A stretch of DNA of 64,000 nucleotides from Yponomeuta sedellus (GCA_934045075.1 OW203736.1:5008091-5072090), one strand, 5' to 3'; counted from the stretch's first letter, positions 1-11,494 are shown. Numbers and translations: made by a program. Notes: generated by a model not told the origin, from the sequence alone.

Positions 1-2
1 AC

Positions 3-1455
3 GTAGCTGATATTATATCACCACAACTACAATTATTTAATCTCTGCATAAGTAAGGGTACTTATCCTGAGGCTCTAAAACCAGTTATTGTAAAGCCATT
101 ATTTAAACGAGAAGACACTACTGATATGAAATACTATCGACCTATAGCTCTAATATCCGTACTCTCTAAAGTATTTGAAAAAATCATTTACCAAGCGCTG
201 TATTCATTCTAAGTTCAGCTTACTAGCTTATGAACAAAAAGGCTTCCAAAAAGGCAAAAATATAAATCAAGCTATCTTTGACCTTTTACAACATATAATT
301 ACCAGTATGGATAAACAAACACCAACATGCGCTATATTCTTGGATTTAACTAAGGCATTTGATTATGTCGACCATGCAATTTTATTGAAAAAACTATATG
401 CGTATGGTATACGCGGTAATGTATTGGAACTATTGGAATCATATTTAAGTAATAGACGGCAACGTACCCAAATAAATAGACTTTGCAGAAAAACTAAAAC
501 TGATAAAGCATATGTGTCAAGCAGCCGCTTCATTAACTGTGGAGTGCCACAGAGCAGTGTTTTGGGGCCACTATTATTTTTGATATACATAAATGACCTT
601 CCTCGTAATGTCTCCCAACCTATGGTGCTATTTGCTGACGACAGTACTGTGATCATTAGACAAATTGAAAAAGACTCGTATGAAAAGTGTGTAAATGATG
701 CACTACATGAAATTATAAAGTGGCTTGACAATAATCATCTTCTAGTTAATATTGGAAAAACTAAACTAATGCACTTTTATCAAAAAACTCTAAGATCAAT
801 TAATCTGAATGTGCAATATAATAATGAGTGTATTAGTACAGTGTCAGAAACGAAATTTCTGGGATTATCTATAGATACCAACTTGAACTGGAAAGCTCAC
901 TCAAACGAACTTTGCAAAAGGCTTAGCACATCAGCTTATGCTCTGTTCAAACTCAGGAAGATTGTATGTATTCAGGCTGTTCTCTCAGCTTACCATGGCA
1001 TTGTATCGTCAAATTTAAGATACGGTATAATTTTTTGGGGGAATTGTTCTGAAAAAAATACAATCTTCAAGGCTCAAAAACGATGTATTCGATCCATGTG
1101 CGGGCTTGGATCCAGAGTTAGCTGCAAATCCTTTTTCAGATCGTTAAATTTACTTAGATTGCCATCGCTCTATATTTTTGAAGTGGCAACATTCGTTAAA
1201 AGCAATCCAAAACTATTTAAAAAAGCAGGTCAGGTACATGATAGGGATATGCGAAATAGGGATAGATTGACTGCAGCTACATGTAAAACGGCTTTAAAAC
1301 CAAATAGTCTCCTAGGTATGGCTCCAAAAATCTTTAATAAAATACCGGAAGAAATTAAAGCCCTGAATTTAAATATGTTTAAAAATAAGTTACGAAAATT
1401 ATTAATTGAAAAATGTTATTATAAGATCTGTGATTTCTTAAGCGATAGACTATGA
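3..1455 (+). pseudogene. Non-LTR retrotransposon reverse transcriptase, 3' part, frameshifted
   Basis: This is the C-terminal part of a reverse transcriptase of a Jockey/CR1-type non-LTR retrotransposon; the 5' part lies outside the window. One frame is open from position 3 to a stop at 210-212 and carries the RPIALISVLSKVFEKIIY block. The rest continues in another frame from about 177 to the stop at 1453-1455. That second frame holds the FLDLTKAFD motif (near 330-360), the GVPQ block (near 541) and the catalytic FADD (631-642), followed by the usual C-terminal region ending near FNKIPEEI. The frame change around 195-225 sits inside the conserved RT core, so this copy is very likely dead. The first ATG-like start of the long frame is not biologically meaningful, because the domain begins upstream. 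The Jockey/CR1 assignment is by motif style; the exact clade is uncertain. Confidence 0.85.
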
Positions 1456-1745
1456 TTGTTATAATAATTATTGTTATGACTTCATTCTTATTATACTATT
1501 TTGACATACATACTAATTTCATGACATACAATATGAACAAATAATGAATTGTAAATAATCTCTGTTTATGGACATACTATTTTAATAACTTAATGCATGC
1601 TTTAATAAAATTATTCATAATATTATTAATGTTCTGCAACCTTGTACGCCCAAAGGCATAGCATAGTGAGCTTATATCTACCGAAGAACTGTACATACCT
1701 ACACTATGTTATACATTAAATAAATTGAAAATTGAAATTGAAAAT
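1456..1745 (+). mobile_element. 3' UTR and simple-repeat tail of the non-LTR element at 3-1455
   Basis: AT-rich, non-coding sequence following the RT stop. It ends in a short run of ATTGAAA-type units near 1723-1745, which looks like the low-complexity 3' terminus used by CR1-like elements in place of poly(A). The exact end and the target duplication cannot be set, because the 5' end of the insertion is outside the window. Confidence 0.5.
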
Positions 1746-1964
1746 ATGGTACCTTCCGCTATCGAAGACAAAGTTTTTTTTTTATTTAACCGAGCCTAAT
1801 ACGAACTTTCCTATGATTGTTATATGTACCTTAATTCGCATTACCATTGACCAACTGGTCTATGGCATTACCCACCAAAACAAACGTACTGACTCAAGAT
1901 TGAAAGAAATAAGTGTGTGATTATCTGATCTGAATTGCACTTGCGCAATGTTTGTTGCTACCTA

Positions 1965-2140
1965 TCCTCGACGGCAGCCGGCACCAACTCCTTAGCGAGC
2001 CTTGCGAAGCACGGAACCGCTCAGAAAAATGCCACTGGCGTTAGTCATAGACGGTCACTCATTTATGCACTAAACGCGCCTTATGTTGCTTAACCTTCGT
2101 GATCGCTTAAGATCACTCAGGCAGCCAGGGCTACGAGCAA
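1965..2140 (+). repeat. F370 repeat fragment (3' half, divergent)
   Basis: It matches the second half of the F370 family (full copies at 40748-41116 and 61677-62043): the block CAGCCGGCACCAA, the GCCTTGCGAAGCACGGA hairpin and the AAAAATGCCACT block appear in order. The end is diverged (GATCGCTTAAGATCACTC in place of the usual AGTGATTG/CAATCACT stem). There is no target duplication I can see. Confidence 0.6.
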
Positions 2141-2180
2141 TTCATACATATATTGAATAGCAACTGTCAAGATGCCACAC

Positions 2181-2299
2181 GCTAACGGTGAAGGAAAACA
2201 TCGTGGGGAAACGCTGAGGAAGAAGAGGAAGCGCTGAGGTACGCTAACGCCTCAGACACTAGGGTTTCCTTACGATGTTTTCCTTCACCGTCAGCGAGT
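2181..2299. repeat. Inverted pair of the GTGAAGGAAAACATCGTG repeat block
   Basis: The block reads forward near 2189-2212 and in reverse near 2268-2294, with purine-rich spacer between, so the stretch can fold on itself. The same block occurs near 9467, 32886, 33305 (reverse) and 58890. It is a dispersed repeat core familiar from lepidopteran genomes; no coding function is suggested. Confidence 0.6.
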
Positions 2300-2315
2300 A
2301 GTATTGCTACTATAA

Positions 2316-2431
2316 TTTCACAAATGTAGATAACTTAGAAAACAAAGTCATTGGTACATGCCGGGGTTCGAACCCACGACCTCCCGATTGAGAAGCCGGC
2401 GTTCTACACCGCTCCGCTACCACCGCCCGCA
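2316..2431 (-). repeat. SINE-B, tRNA-like, reverse copy
   Basis: Read on the - strand it has a tRNA-like head: GCGGGCGGTGGTAGCGGAGC (a box A-like region) and GGGTTCGAACCCCGGC (box B). A tail containing ACCAATGACTTTG and then a conserved AAGTT-ATCTACATTTGTG stretch follows. Related copies are at 35495-35590, 58741-58910 and 60145-60275. It is a pol III-derived SINE and not a functional tRNA gene. Confidence 0.65.
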
Positions 2432-2838
2432 TGTTCGATGCAGTACTACTTTTGAAAACATATATGATTAAAAACAGTAACTATTTCTGCTTTCTCCGTT
2501 ATAAGATAATTTTAGTTCTAATCCCGGTTTAAGTGTCAATTAAAATTACAAACGTGTCGCAGCGATAAATCTTGCTAAAGCCACTTTTACACGCGTTAAC
2601 TAAACGTTATTATTGACACGCCATTGCCTGTTAAAGCTATCTTAAAAGCTGTTTAACTACCAAACGACAGTAACTCGTGAATTATAATCGTGAAATCTGG
2701 AGTAGGTTTTAATCACGGCGAGGTAAGACTCGGTTTTACCTAGCAAAGTGTCACTTGAGCAGATGTCATAATGTAACCAAACATAACTATTACATTTTTG
2801 TGATTGCGTAATATAAGATATATGTTATGATAAGAATT
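2432..2838. other. Intergenic stretch without recognised features
   Basis: AT-rich sequence. A short block GTAGGTTTTAATCACGGCGAGGTAAG resembles pieces near 5974 and, in reverse, near 14670, so it is probably a scrap of a dispersed repeat. No ORF or RNA gene is supportable. Confidence 0.4.
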
Positions 2839-2839
2839 T

Positions 2840-3051
2840 CATGTGTTCTGGTATACAATAGAGAAATTTTGAAAACCTATTTAGAGACCTCTGGCTATCC
2901 GTGCCAGCGCTCTTTCCAACTGAGCGGGTTCGAATCCCGGCATGGGTGGAATTTTTAGCCTCTAAATAGGTTTCTACAATTGTCCTTAGCACGGGTTAGT
3001 GCATTTAAAATAAAAATAGTATAATAAAGAAATTGTATACCAGAACACATG
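2840..3051. repeat. SINE-A remnant enclosed by a perfect 20-bp inverted repeat
   Basis: Positions 2840-2859 and 3032-3051 are exact reverse complements (CATGTGTTCTGGTATACAAT on the left). Between them lie rearranged pieces of the SINE-A family: CCTATTTAGAG in reverse, the box B region GGGTTCGAATCCCGGCATGGG, and the tail CTCTAAATAGGTTT...GCACGGGTTAGTGCATT. The arrangement suggests a fold-back rearrangement of a SINE insertion and not a normal copy. Confidence 0.6.
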
Positions 3052-4500
3052 AGCTAATGCATTGTAAAGATACGTAATTTGGTTGGCGGCCTTCTCGCTA
3101 ATAGCAATTTCTTCCTGACAACCATTGTGTGCTAGGCATGTATAGTTAAATATTATAATATAACATGTTTTGTGAAAATAACGCAAAGCCTAACTACAGT
3201 TTCGTCAAACTGAGTAAAGTCTGAAATTATCAACATATAATTTTGTCTTTTATACGACTTGACAAGATTACCACCTTGCGCGGTCAATTCCAGAAAAAGA
3301 TATTGCAAAAATAAATTAGAAACTGTAAAAACATTAATTCCGGAATCACTTATTTTTATTTTCGTCGGAAAATTCCGACAAGTGCTACCCCGATAAGATA
3401 AGAATATTCTCAAAACTCAAAAACTATTGTTAGTTTATTCGCTTTAAAAAAATTTACTTAATGAACATCAAAATAGTTAGTTTCTTATTTGCTTCTTATA
3501 TACCACGATTGGCGGCCTTTTTGCTGATAGCAATTTCTTTAAGAACGTTATATTGGATGGTGAATTTAGGACGGATACTTAGTGCTAAGGGTTTTCAATG
3601 TTGCTAACTGAGTTTTTAAGGCTTGGTAAAAGTATGTTTATTGCTCATAACTTATATTTAGGTACATTTCCAGCGGCACCCACACTAGGAGACCATGTAT
3701 CGTGCGTACCAGTTTTTCATATTATGTATATAATATAACGGCGATTGATGATTTCTGTTATTAATTCTCTGGAGAAGACACTTACTGTGTCTCCACTATT
3801 GTGCTAATCAGCGAGTATTTGGTAGCACGGTAGCTACCAGCATACATTCACGATGCAGATAAAATATAGAGTTGTCCCACTTTTACTTTTAGAATTCTTA
3901 AGTGATGCACAATTTCATCATCACGAGTAGGGTTGGAGACCGTTCACTTTTTAACTAAGGCTTTATTAAATCTTTCTGTAAGTACTTAGTGCTATCAGGT
4001 AATCGTATAATAACAAAATTTAAAATATTACGAAATAATACATGTCACACTTAATAAAAAAAAATACATGCACAGTAAGATATCCAATAAATTTTCGTCA
4101 AGAACATATAAAATATTAATAATAATTTAAACACACAAAAAAAAACTACACTAACTGAACAAACCATTTCGGAAAAAACTACACTCCTAATGCTAGTGTG
4201 AAATTGAAAATTCTAAAACGAAAATGTCTGTTTTAGTTCAAAGTTTTACGTCAGGAGGGCAGAGCTCTCAGATATACAGGGTGTTCCACGGCTGTGCCAC
4301 ATGGGAGAGAAGAACCTTTAATATTGTATATGGAACATTTTACTGAAAAAAGCGATTAGTTTAACTAAAAAAATTAATTTAAACTAAATTCATAGATTTT
4401 TTAATAATTATATGATTGAACCCGGAATCAAACCGGCTACACGAGGAAAAAAAATACTCTGTATCTTTATCATACCGATCGAAAGGTTTCATCATAAGGA
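3052..4500. other. Intergenic stretch, scraps of repeats only
   Basis: A short block (TGGCGGCC, then GCTAATAGCAATTTCTT-like) is present near 3083-3112 and again near 3509-3540. A box reading ACAGGGTGTTCCACGG near 4276 is typical of dispersed insect repeats. Short ORFs on both strands have no recognisable domain. No gene called. Confidence 0.4.
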
Positions 4501-4752
4501 TTATTTTTGCTGAATAGCATAGTGTTAGAAACCAAAGAAAGACCATGATTTTAACATTTTTAATTGAAAATTAATTTATGTACTTACATAAAAAAGTCAC
4601 ACGTACATGTTCTCGCTCCCGTACAATTATTTGTGCTAAATAGCATAGTATTAGAAACCAAAGAAAGACCATGATTTTAACATTTTTAATTGAAAATTAA
4701 TTTATGTACTTACATAAAAAAGTCACACGTACATGTTCTCGCTCCCGTACAA
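4501..4752. repeat. Tandem duplication, two 126-bp units
   Basis: Unit 1 is 4501-4626 and unit 2 is 4627-4752. The two are almost identical: the differences I see are near the start of each unit (TTTTTGCTGAATAG versus TTTGTGCTAAATAG, and GTGTTAG versus GTATTAG). Both end at GCTCCCGTACAA. The near identity indicates a recent local duplication. The unit has no ORF. Confidence 0.9.
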
Positions 4753-7249
4753 TGCAAAGGGCAAAATTATCCTAAAAAAAAGTAATCTTTGACTGTACGA
4801 CCACACTCGAAGCGTGGCAATTCTCAATTCTTTTATTCCTTGCGGTGCCACAATAAATTCACCGTAAAATCAGCTTAATTGAGCATAAGAATGTTTACAC
4901 ACTCGCAGATCGATAAATAAATCGGTGCGCAGGCGCAGCCGCAGCTCGGAATTATGACAGCGCCGTTGTTCGCTCGCACCTGTAAATCAACACTTTTGTG
5001 CAGAGTTCGGAAAATGGACAAAAATGGTCGTACCTAATTGTTATTGGAGATTTGGTGTCCGGGTTACGACACGACAAGGGTATACTAGTTTATTATGTTG
5101 CGTGGAAATTAAAAAAAATACCAACAGTTTTTGAACTATGCCGAACTTATCTTAATCTTATGCTCAAATTAAAATCGTATTTTATTAATATATATTATAT
5201 AAATTTATACAATTTTCAGTGACAATTCGTTCGTTTTTTTACTTAATTATTTAATAGTACATTGAACCTAACTCATCGCGCGCTATATAGATATAGCTCT
5301 GCGAACCCTGCACGCCGCCTTTACTAAGTATGTACCTGGTAATGGCATGATCCCAGCGCTGGAGTAGCTCGCTTCTTCAGCACATGCTGAGTCAGTACCA
5401 TTTTGCACTTGCCACACCCACCCACAGAAATAATGTCTCATGTATTTCATTACGATGCAGGCACATGCCTACCTTGCATCCTTTCATGTTATAATGTTAG
5501 ATTTATTATTATTATGTCATTGTGTCTACTCTGCTTATGCTGTTTTGTTTTTGTACATTACGAATGTGTGTGGAAGTGTAAATAAATAATTTATCTCTCA
5601 TCTAACTAAACTAATTTATTTAATTTTTATTTTATATTAAAACTTACGTAAAGACTACACAATTGATTGAATCAGGAATAACTTAGTTGATTTTTGTCGG
5701 GAGAATCCGACCAGGGAGCCAATTCTCACTTCATTAGCAAATAAGTCGTATACGACTCTAAGGCTTATGACTTGAAATTCTACGTAAAACGTCGAGTGAC
5801 AGCCAATCTGTATTCTGAACGCCATGCTACATTGAATTTGAATGAGAAAATGTCTAATGACTCTGTCGAGTTATCTTATTTTTATGCGACAAATGTCTAA
5901 TGCCTTCGCATATTTTGCGTCTACGCTTTCAATTCGCATGGGCGAGAATCGGCCCCCAGGTTTCGATTTGATTTGCAGAGCTTAATCACGGTGAGTACAT
6001 ACGGAACTCTTATATTGTTAAGGTGAGTAGAGACTTTTAAAATATCTTTTTTAAAATTTATTGATGACTAAAAACATTTATTTTTTATGTCAACAAACTG
6101 TGGTGCAGTTTATTGGAGTTGCGCTCTTATTACTTAAGGTTTTCATTAATTATTTTACAGTTTTAACTTGATATATAGATAATTTACCTACTTATTTATT
6201 TTGCTGTCCACAAGAAAAAAGTTTCTATCTCTATCTTAAATAAGGTCTTGATGACCGGATCCCAGATGTGTTCGAGTGGAAAAAAGTCGCATGGCTTATC
6301 GTCCGATATTATCAGTGTAGTGTGTCGCAACCCTAATAGTGCTTTGTGATAGCTGATTGAGGGTAGTCTGAAACCTTATCAGCCGAAAATGCGAACGGGT
6401 GCCAGCCATCAGTCTTCTCGTGACCACGATGACTGTAACGTCGTCGAAACGTCGAGGTAAAATAGCAATAAATTACTACGCGATTAAGCAACGAAAATAT
6501 TCTAACTATGTGTACAAGTCGCGAAAGTTTAAAATATGTTAAAAATATCATTGTTTTAAAACGGCGGATTCGTTAGAGAGCTTTTAACTCAAATGTTATT
6601 ACTATAGCAACGGCCGGCTGCGCATGCGCAACAGGCTGTCTTGCGGCTATAGCGCATCGATGCTGTGGCGTTGATAAAATATTCATGATGCCGCCACAAA
6701 TCATTTAAAAACCACTTCTCGCAGTTGCATAACTCTGCACCCAATCCGTGGTGTTATATGCAAATAATCACAATCACCGGGCAGCGTTGACAAGTTTACG
6801 ACACAGCTGGGGCGCGTCGCAAATCCGTCAGTGTGCAAGCGCCCTTATGCAGGCTTCGTTTGTCCACGGAAAAACAAAAGTCGTGATTGGTGTGAACAAT
6901 AATTATTGCTGCCCTGTAAGGGTGTATTGAAGCTGTTCTTTTACAAAATTATAGCCTGCAAGACTACTTATATATCTTATACTTTTAGTTACCGGTATTG
7001 TACATATGGAACCTGTTTCATGAAACTATAAATCAAGGTTTACTACTGAATTGAATATTGACCATATCTTTTTTTACTTGGCCTTTTTTGTGTCCCACTG
7101 CTGCGCAAATGCCTCCTAGGGAGAAATAGAAAAAAGTAGAGGTTTATTACCAAAAAAGAACAAAAAAATACTCCAAACTACCTGAAATACTTAGTAGTTA
7201 ATTAAGTGAATAGGTATGCTATGCGATATTAAGGATATAACATAACATA
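4753..7249. other. Intergenic stretch without a supportable gene
   Basis: Several short ORFs of 60-75 codons occur on both strands but show no domains, codon bias or conservation clue. Near 6421-6465 there is a CCACGATGACTGTAACGTCG-type block that I associate with dispersed moth repeats. Nothing else is recognised. Confidence 0.4.
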
Positions 7250-7441
7250 GCATTGACATACAGGCACATGCATTGCTTCTGGCCCCACACTAGGATACCA
7301 CGTGTCGTGGGAACTAAACACAACGACATCACAAACATGTAAACATCCAAGACCTGAGTTTTTTTTTGTCCCCAGCCAGGGTTCGAACCCGGAACCACTC
7401 GCATGGTAGGCAGATGTGCTAGCACTGCGCCACAGAGGTTT
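7250..7441 (-). repeat. SINE-C, tRNA-like, reverse copy
   Basis: On the - strand it starts with a tRNA-like head (AACCTCTGTGGCGCAGTGCTAGCAC..., then GGTTCCGGGTTCGAACCC as box B), then an A-rich stretch and a tail ending in GCAATGCATGTGCCTGTATG. A second copy in the same orientation is at 37793-37971, with an almost identical tail. Pol III-derived SINE; not a working tRNA. Confidence 0.7.
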
Positions 7442-7642
7442 AAACTGTGAAGAAAAACATCACGGGGCAACCCTAGTGTCTGGGGTGTTATTTCAGCGGT
7501 TGCTAAATAAAATGGCCCAAATATAAAGCTAACTGCGGAAAGCTCAAGTCTAACTACTGCAAGTACATTCAACTGCCCGCCAGAACTATTCTGAAAAGTA
7601 TCAGGAACTGTCGGCTGGAACTGCTCGGATCTGCTGCGTGTG

Positions 7643-7674
7643 ACAAGAACTGTCATTTATTTGACAGTTCTTGT
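7643..7674. repeat. Short perfect hairpin (13-bp arms)
   Basis: ACAAGAACTGTCA at 7643-7655 is followed after 6 nt by its exact reverse complement at 7662-7674. It sits between two SINEs and has no T-run typical of a terminator. Function unknown. Confidence 0.7.
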
Positions 7675-7702
7675 GAAACAAATGACAGTTCAGTTGCTGA
7701 TG

Positions 7703-7916
7703 ACTGCCTCGTTGGCCTTGCGGTTAACACGCTTGACTACCAAAACCCAGGTCGTGGGTTCTATTCCCACTGGAGGCCGTACTTAATTTGTACAAATGGC
7801 CTAAGTATGTGTGTTTCTTCATGTGGTGGCGTCCTCCCTGGTTATCGTAGTACAAAATATCCCAGTTTAGGACCAGGACAACGGAGTGTGTTGTGTGGAA
7901 GTTATTATTATTTTTA
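7703..7916 (+). repeat. SINE-D, tRNA-like
   Basis: The head GCCTCGTTGGCCTTGCGGTTAACACG... GGTCGTGGGTTCTATTCCC contains box A-like and box B-like sequences. The tail runs through GGAGGCCGTACTTAATTTGTACAAATGG to TTGTGTGGAAGTTATTATTATTTTT. A shorter relative is at 28540-28700 (same TTGTGTTGTGTGGAAGT ending). Pol III-type SINE. Confidence 0.65.
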
Positions 7917-8035
7917 GATCTGCTGTTACAGTAATCTGTTCGATATAATAACTATGTATTAGTATCGCGAATCATTGAGTAATAATCTATTAAGTTTACT
8001 AACGTGTAAAGTAATCTGTTCACTAACATTCACGC

Positions 8036-8175
8036 TACGAAATCAAATCAAAGTATTTTATTCAAAATTACAGAGGAACTGTACCAATTGAAACGTTCAA
8101 GTATAACTAGGTGTCCATTTAAAAATCTAGATCATTATGAAGAAAAATGGACAAAAAAACTTAATCTTATTCTTT
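8036..8175 (-). mobile_element. 3' end of a non-LTR element (GAAAT-tail family), truncated
   Basis: It matches the 3' ends at 8995-9260 and 30023-30300: TTTATTCAAA..., then ACTAGGTGTCCATTT-AAAATCTAGATCATT and AATGGACAAAAAAAC, all in reverse orientation. Only the last ~140 bp are present, as expected for a 5'-truncated copy. Confidence 0.6.
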
Positions 8176-8269
8176 CTGGTACTTTATGTACACTATTGTT
8201 TAGGCATGTATTCATTTATACCTTTGTAATAATCTTGTTTATTTGCACATCTACTTCCTTCTTCAATAT

Positions 8270-8390
8270 ATTAGTCCAGTCCATCCAAAGGTTGTCTGGA
8301 AGAGATCACTTTTAGTGATAAGGCCGCCGTTTGTACTCTTAGGTTAAGAAATATCTGTGTAATTTCAATTTTTATGTACAATAAAGTGAT

Positions 8391-8398
<8 letters not shown>
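8270..8398 (+). mobile_element. 3' end of a non-LTR element (CTAT-tail family)
   Basis: Conserved 3' block: AAGGTTGTCTGGAAGAGAT, TTTTAGTGATAAGGCCGCC, TTTGTACTCTTAGGTTAAG, AAATATCTGTGTAATTTC and finally ACAATAAAGTGATCTCTATCTATC. Related ends occur at 34105-34214 and 40405-40540 (+), at 25981-26110 and 8812-8945 (-), and at 60000-60118 (+). The tail of CTAT units leads directly into the microsatellite that follows. Confidence 0.7.
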
Positions 8399-8592
<194 letters not shown>

Positions 8593-8811
8593 AATAAAGT
8601 ACAGAGATTGCATATTATTCTAAAACCTAGTACAAGCACTGAACTGGCATTATAGAATAGAATAGAGTTTATAATGGGTTTATTTAATAATTTGCATGCA
8701 CCATTACAAGAAGGTAGATGAGGCACATTGCAAAGTTACTTGACTTTAAATCAAACATTACGGTGATCCCCACACTAGGCCTAGCCTGTATCGTAGGGAT
8801 CAGCATTAATT

Positions 8812-8945
8812 CCAGACAACGTTTTTGATAGAGAACACTTTATTGCGCAACCAGAAAAATATTACAACCATGATTCTTAAACCTAAGTAATGTTATACAA
8901 TTGACGGTGTTATCGCTAAGCGCGATCTCTTCCAGACAACGGAAT
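8812..8945 (-). mobile_element. CTAT-tail non-LTR 3' end, reverse, rearranged
   Basis: It contains TTCCAGACAACG, GATAGAGAACACTTTATTG and further on CGCTAAGCGCGATCTCTTCCAGACAAC, the reverse of the conserved GTTGTCTGGAAGAGATC...AAAGTG block of the family. The TTCCAGACAAC segment occurs twice, so the copy is rearranged or two fragments abut. Confidence 0.5.
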
Positions 8946-8994
8946 GGATTGCATGAAGAATATACGTAGTCAGTACGTTTTTACCACTGATGAA

Positions 8995-9260
8995 ATAAAA
9001 TGAAATGAAATGAAAAGGTTTTATTCAAAGTAGCGCAGATACTGCGGCTTAATGAACGTTACAAGTCAAACTAGGTGTCTATTTCAAAATCTAGATCATT
9101 TTGGTTAAAAAATGGACAAAAAAACTCCAAACATAGTCTTTTCAAATTCGGTAATTAACGCAGTTTACACAAATTTTACAAAACTCATGCATTTTATATG
9201 CTTGAATTCCCAACATCATTGTCATCTAAATAAATGTTTCACTAACAACCATAAAAAATC
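8995..9260 (-). mobile_element. GAAAT-tail non-LTR 3' end, 5'-truncated
   Basis: It begins with the reverse of the tail (TGAAATGAAATGAAAAGG), then TTTTATTCAAAGTAGCGCAGAT and about 230 bp that align by eye with 30023-30290, including AATGGACAAAAAAACTCCAAAC and ATTGTCATCTAAATAA. The coding frame is not preserved. Confidence 0.7.
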
Positions 9261-9299
9261 ATTTGCATTTGCATCAACGTAATAAGAGGATTCATACAG

Positions 9300-9490
9300 C
9301 TTCCTGTGGCACCTCCACTCACACTAGATGGGTGTAAGGACAACTCGGACGCTGCAGTACCTGAGACATTGTCTTCAGATGAAGTAAATATCAGCTTCTA
9401 TACCATCCTGACAGCTTAGTCGGCCTAGCCCACAGGAAAGACAATTCAATACTTGCACGCTGATTGTGAAGGAAAACATCGCGAAGAAAC
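9300..9490. repeat. Dispersed repeat, inverted partner of 58880-59095
   Basis: It contains CTCACACTAGATGGGTG, TACCATCCTGACAGCTTAGTCGGCCTAG and the GTGAAGGAAAACATCG block. The reverse arrangement (CACCCATCTAGTGTGAG, GCCGACTAAGCTGTCAGGATGGTA) is found at about 58960-59085. No coding frame. Confidence 0.6.
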
Positions 9491-9677
9491 CCGCGCCTTG
9501 GTTACAGTCATAAACGAACATAAAGGTCCACATTCCGAATGGTAACAAATCACTGCACGCCTCAGTGGCGAGATATGTCGGGTTATTGTGGCCATGTCTA
9601 CACAGGCTTTGGTACCATTTAAAGAGTTCAAACGGTCCATTCTTGACTAATCCGAATAAAATAGGATATGGTTAGGG

Positions 9678-9955
9678 AAAAACCTAACTGCAAAGTAGGT
9701 ACTCGGGGCTGTAAGTGATGCAATTTACTTCAGCCAGATGTCGCTGCCTGTACGTAATACAGAGAATTGTGTAAAGAGGTTCGAAAATCCACTGATGCCG
9801 GTGAGTCACCCATTAGCTCAGTTGGAAAGAGCGCTGGCACGGATAGCCAGAGGTCGCGGGTTCGAATCCCGGCATGGGTGGAATGTTTAGCCTCTAAATA
9901 GGTTTTTAAAATTGTCCTTAGCACGGGTTAGTGCATTAAAAATAAAAATAGTATA
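9678..9955 (+). repeat. SINE-A, near full length
   Basis: Order of parts: leader AACCTAACTGCAAAGTAGGTACTCGGGGC, then CAGCCAGATGTCGCTGCCTGTACGTAATACAGAGAA. The tRNA-like core follows (CCCATTAGCTCAGTTGG = box A, GGGTTCGAATCCC = box B, closing GGCATGGGTG pairs with the 5' CCCAT). The tail is AGCCTCTAAATAGGTTT...GCACGGGTTAGTGCATTAAAAATAAAAATAGTATA. The anticodon-loop region has a C at the normally invariant U33 position, so it is not a functional tRNA. Confidence 0.85.
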
Positions 9956-11013
9956 AATAGGATATGTGTATGAAAATGTGTGTATGAAATAAGTGAAGAA
10001 ATGCCCAAAACCCACGATTATTAAAATTATTATTAAAACACATAATATTCGATACAAAAGCGTACTTAATGTATTTTCTATCAGTTAACCAACTATGATT
10101 TTTTCTTTTATTTATGTATGCTATTATTTTGCTATTATGGTTCACGTAGGTGTCTTTCATAAAAATCCTCGTATTTTATGTAGTAGGAACATACAGGGTT
10201 GAAATCGATCGATCGATAATATGCTCGTACTTTGTTGGTTATCCTAAATATTAAAAAACACAATAAATATTTGATAATGATAATATTTATTTCCTAAAAA
10301 CCGGTCTTATAGCTGTTAACAAATACACTGCAAAGTGCTTAATAACTAACATGCAAAAAGGATAAGAAACTTAACATTAACAAATAAGGTAGTTGGTCTG
10401 GTTTCATAGATGATGGTAGTTTATAAATTTAAGTAAGTAAAAAGTAACAGCAGGAGATGAGTTCCTACCCTCCGTACTAGTAAAAACTGTGTTACGGCAG
10501 AGTAGTTGCTCTTCCCAATAGACTAAAATACAATGACACTTAAAAGTACAGATCGCGTTTGTAAAGCAGGTTCAGTTGATACTGGTTCTTATGATCCAGT
10601 ATTTATTATTATGATACCCCAGATTTGGAACCAAGGAGGAAGAGCCCGTGGGGCCAATTTATGCGTACGCTTTGGAGGTTCTAAATTATCACCAGCAGCC
10701 TCCTGTGGTCCGGCCGCATGATTGTGTCCACATAAAGTATTGACGTGGGCTCTAAATTATAACCTTTTGTTTAGTTTGCTTTTGAACGCTGATTATTGAG
10801 GTCAATTGTGGAGATTAAAGTTTGTTGCGAGTTCATCTGTAGTATGTGAAAATAACACCAATGCAGCTTATGTAGGGTGGGCCTTAAGATGCAGAATTTC
10901 TATTAAAATTTTACCCTTCTTCTACTACTTTGAAAATTTATTGAAGAACTTTCTATTTTTGTAAGGAAAAGTATTGATAGATAATGCTTTTTACCATACG
11001 TCGTGTTAAATAG
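9956..11013. other. Intergenic stretch without recognised features
   Basis: AT-rich; a self-complementary ATCGATCGATCGAT run near 10206. Short ORFs without recognisable domains. No gene called. Confidence 0.4.
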
Positions 11014-11065
11014 AATAGTCATTCTTCTATGTATAACAATCTATGTACATAGAAGAATGACTATT
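11014..11065. repeat. Perfect 20-bp inverted repeat, 12-nt loop
   Basis: AATAGTCATTCTTCTATGTA (11014-11033) and its exact reverse complement (11046-11065). The strong hairpin is isolated from any recognised element. Possibly a trace of a foldback element or a template-switch event. Confidence 0.85.
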
Positions 11066-11494
11066 GTTGAACAACATTGGTTTACTGTTGTAATGGTTGT
11101 GACGTCAGTGGAGTGAGTAAAAAAACCCTAATAATAAGAAAGAAATAAATTGGGGGAAAAACTCGTAGTATTTTTTCATGTGATTTAAATCTTATCCAAT
11201 CTACTTAGATTGTAATATTTTGGTTTTGCCCGCTTAGAGGATTACCCTCAGTATTCAGGTTGGTAGTAATCGTTGAATCTAGTTTTTGTTTTGGTATTTT
11301 TTTCGTTTCTTTTTTTCTTTTTTTGTTGAATTTTTGTCGTCTCTATATTATATTCGATGACACTTGCACAAACACGACAAATCGTTTGAGATCTAAATAC
11401 GTATCAAAACTTTTTTCAAAACCATTTTTCCTCATAACTTCTAAAGCAATGGTCTGTTTAAAAGTTGTGAGAGAAAATAGAATCGGACATATTT

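Noticed and set aside
7219..7656. 145-codon - strand frame
   Set aside because: It runs through SINE-C and neighbouring repeats and has no domain.
9814..9884. tRNA gene (CCCATTAGCTCAGTTGG... GGTTCGAATCCCGG)
   Set aside because: The core is embedded in a repeated leader and tail found at more than ten places, and the anticodon loop lacks the invariant U33. It is a SINE head.
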